From Eledone cirrhosa (taxonomy: Eukaryota > Mollusca > Cephalopoda > Octopoda > Eledonidae): a stretch of DNA of 64,000 nucleotides. The first letter of the stretch is position 1. Every line of letters starts with the position of its first letter. Location of the stretch: positions 31,395,652 to 31,459,651 of the forward strand of contig OZ024748.1 in the NCBI GenBank assembly GCA_964016885.1, given 5' to 3'. Below are positions 61,523 through 64,000 of the stretch, in pieces. A program made the position numbers and the translations under genes. The notes below the pieces were generated by a model. The model saw only the letters and a program-made list of their open reading frames with translations, searched no databases and was not told the origin of the DNA.

Positions 61523-64000
61523 TTAAGTTCCAAGGATGGAGGCCGTGTGAGCGTGTGTTTTGTATAATGAAAAATTGAACAGGGACAGAACAGAGAGGCA
61601 GTACGACAAATGTTTATTAAATTCACGCTCAGGAGAGTGGGGGGTAGGTAGAGGACGACGTTTCGGGCATAAGCCCTTCTTCAGCTGAGAGTTCAAAAGG
61701 CGTGTAGGGGAGTGGTGGAGAGACATATAGCGAAAGGAAACGGTGCGAATGAAAAATTAACAAATAAAGACAAACAATCGTAGGAACACAGGCAAAGAAT
61801 CATATACGGAAAAAAAAGGGGTACGGTAACAAAATCAAACAGAGGTAATGCGTGGAAGGAAAGACAAAGTGTGGGAAGGTGTGTAAAGTTCGGAGAAAGG
61901 TCACGGCGGATTAGATCGGGGTTGAGCCGGTTAAGTTCCAAGGATGGAGGCCGATGGAGGTACGGTAACAAAATCAAACAGAGGTAATGCGTGGAAGGAA
62001 AGACAAAGTGTGGGAAGGTGTGTAAAGTTCGGAGAAAGGTCACGGCGGATTAGATCGGGGTTGAGCCGGTTGTTAAGTTAAGTTCCAAGGATGGAGGCCG
62101 TGTGAGCGTGTGTTTTGTATAATGAAAAATTTAACAGGGACAGAACAGAGAGGCAGTACGACAAATGTTTATTAAATTCACGCTCAGGAGAGTGGGGGGT
62201 AGGTGGAGGATGACGTTTCGGGCATAAGCCCTTCTTCAGGTGAGAGTTCAAAAGGTGTGTAGGGGAGTGGTGGAGAGACATATAGCGAAAGGAAACGGTG
62301 CGAATGAACAATTAACAAATAAAGACAAACAATTGTAGGAACACAGGCAAAGAATCATATACGGAAAAAAAGGGGTACGGTAACAAAATCAAACAGAGGT
62401 AATGCGTGGAAGGAAAGACAAAGTGTGGGAAGGTGTGTAAAGTTCGGAGAAAGGTCACGGCGGATTAGATCGGTGTTGAGCCGGTTGTTAAGTTAAGTTC
62501 CAAGGATGGAGGCCGTGTGAGCGTGTGTTTTGTATAATGAAAAATTGAACAGGGACAGAACAGAGAGGCAGTACGACAAATGTTTATTAAATTCACGCTC
62601 AGGAGAGTGGGGGGTAGGTGGAGGACGACGTTTCGGGCATAAGCCCTTCTTCAGGTGAGAGTTCAAAAGGTGTGTAGGGGAGTGGTGGAGAGACATATAG
62701 CGAAAGGAAACGGTGCGAATGAAAAATTAACAAATAAAGACAAACAATTGTAGGAACACAGGCAAAGAATCATGTACGGAAAAAAAAGCGGTACGGTAAC
62801 AAAATCAAACAGAGGTAATGCGTGGAAGGAAAGACAAAGTGTGGGAAGGTGTGTAAAGTTCGGAGAAAGGTCACGGCGGATTAGATCGGGGTTGAGCCAG
62901 TTGTTAAGTTAAGTTCCAAGGATGGAGGCCGTGTGAGCGTGTGTTTTGTATAATGAAAAATTGAACAGGGACAGAACAGAGAGGCAGTACGACAAATGTT
63001 TATTAAATTCACGCTCAGGAGAGTGGGGGGTAGGTGGAGGACGACGTTTCGGGCATAAGCCCTTCTTCAGGTGAGAGTTCAAAAGGTGTGTAGGGGAGTG
63101 GTGGAGAGACATATAGCGAAAGGAAACGGTGCGAATGAAAAATTAACAAATAAAGACAAACAATTGTAGGAACACAGGCAAAGAATCATATACGGAAAAA
63201 AAAGGGGTACGGTAACAAAATCAAACAGAGGTAATGCGTGGAAGGAAAGACAAAGTGTGGGAAGGTGTGTAAAGTTCGGAGAAAGGTCACGGCGGATTAG
63301 ATCGGTGTTGAGCCGGTTGTTAAGTTAAGTTCCAAGGATGGAGGCCGTGTGAGCGTGTGTTTTGTATAATGAAAAATTGAACAGGGACAGAACAGAGAGG
63401 CAGTACGACAAATGTTTATTAAATTCACGCTCAGGAGAGTGGGGGGTAGGTGGAGGACGACGTTTCGGGCATAAGCCCTTCTTCAGGTGAGAGTTCAAAA
63501 GGTGTGTAGGGGAGTGGTGGAGAGACATATAGCGAAAGGAAACGGTGCGAATGAAAAATTAACAAATAAAGACAAACAATTGTAGGAACACAGGCAAAGA
63601 ATCATGTACGGAAAAAAAAGCGGTACGGTAACAAAATCAAACAGAGGTAATGCGTGGAAGGAAAGACAAAGTGTGGGAAGGTGTGTAAAGTTCGGAGAAA
63701 GGTCACGGCGGATTAGATCGGGGTTGAGCCAGTTGTTAAGTTAAGTTCCAAGGATGGAGGCCGTGTGAGCGTGTGTTTTGTATAATGAAAAATTGAACAG
63801 GGACAGAACAGAGAGGCAGTACGACAAATGTTTATTAAATTCACGCTCAGGAGAGTGGGGGGTAGGTGGAGGACGACGTTTCGGGCATAAGCCCTTCTTC
63901 AGGTGAGAGTTCAAAAGGTGTGTAGGGGAGTGGTGGAGAGACATATAGCGAAAGGAAACGGTGCGAATGAAAAATTAACAAATAAAGACAAACAATTGTA
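61523..64000 (+). repeat. Terminal segment: composite monomer and a two-unit alternation
   Basis: The unit at 61523 is composite but lacks the 'ggatggcggcc' and 'ggaagccgacg' markers. From 62493 the units alternate. Those at 62493 and 63325 are preceded by 'cggtgttgag'. Those at 62909 and 63741 are preceded by 'catgtacgg', 'aagcggtac' and 'gagccagtt'. That makes a dimer repeat of 832 bp. The window ends partway through the next monomer, at 'acaattgta'. Confidence 0.82.
61933..62071 (+). repeat. Composite insertion 6 (139-bp partial duplication)
   Basis: The junction is the same as in the other five, but the upstream part of the unit is of ordinary type ('aatgcgtgg', no 'ggatggcggcc'). The unit looks like a recombinant between a plain monomer and a composite one. 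Confidence 0.93.

Larger units (their letters stand above)
1..64000 (+). repeat. Satellite DNA array, 415-416 bp monomer, about 153 tandem copies
   Basis: The same roughly 416-bp sequence repeats head to tail, always in the same orientation, across the full window. A fixed anchor (the 'ttaagttcc' that first occurs at 205) recurs 152 times. Its spacing is 415 or 416 bp except at six composite units (555 bp), four short units (397 bp) and a few 1-4 bp indel units. Monomers differ by only a few substitutions by eye. No unique DNA, transposon or gene interrupts the array, and both window edges fall inside a monomer. Long homogeneous arrays with higher-order structure are typical of eukaryotic heterochromatin. 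The chromosomal location and species cannot be read from the sequence, and I do not recognise this satellite as a named family. Confidence 0.98.

Noticed and set aside
1..64000. CRISPR array
   Set aside because: The repeated unit is about 416 bp with no unique spacers, and repeat follows repeat directly.

Overview
The whole window is one uninterrupted tandem-repeat (satellite DNA) array. About 153 head-to-tail monomers of 415-416 bp, all in the same orientation, fill it from the first base to the last. Both ends lie inside a monomer, so the array is longer than 64 kb. I see no protein-coding gene, tRNA, rRNA, transposon insertion, CRISPR array or unique sequence. The array length, homogeneity and higher-order repeat structure point to eukaryotic nuclear heterochromatin, such as a centromeric, pericentromeric, subtelomeric or sex-chromosome block. 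An animal is plausible, but the sequence does not identify the species or chromosome position. Many monomer variants are C-to-T or G-to-A changes at CpG sites, which fits a genome with CpG methylation.

Monomer: the + strand is strongly purine-rich (about 68% A+G in unit 1-415, with G far exceeding C; GC about 44%, counted by hand). Each unit has an A7/A8 tract, which accounts for most 415 versus 416 bp lengths, and two G-rich blocks. Each also has a small hairpin that, read on the minus strand, looks like the conserved core of a hammerhead ribozyme. The usual stem I and cleavage triplet are not evident.

Layout: 1-2699 holds ordinary monomers, one with a 14-G run. 2700-5472 holds two 'composite' monomers, each with a 139-bp internal partial duplication. 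5473-10046 is fairly uniform. 8799-36991 is built from a recognisable set of monomer types (here a, b, c, d/d', e/e', f, g, h, i, j). An 8-monomer, 3325-bp higher-order repeat is present at 10047-13371 and 20816-24140. A contracted 4-monomer version follows at 13372-15034, and 7-monomer blocks are at 24141-27030 and 32851-35740. From about 37 kb to the end these types are replaced by another set, with two long modules recurring at offsets near 8.87 kb and 9.70 kb, and the composite monomer returns four times.

The interest lies in the array's history. Private variants show in-register unequal exchange, block duplication and chimeric monomers, and a single template-switch-like junction is preserved in six places. 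Nothing here looks like an operon or defence system, and I do not claim one.
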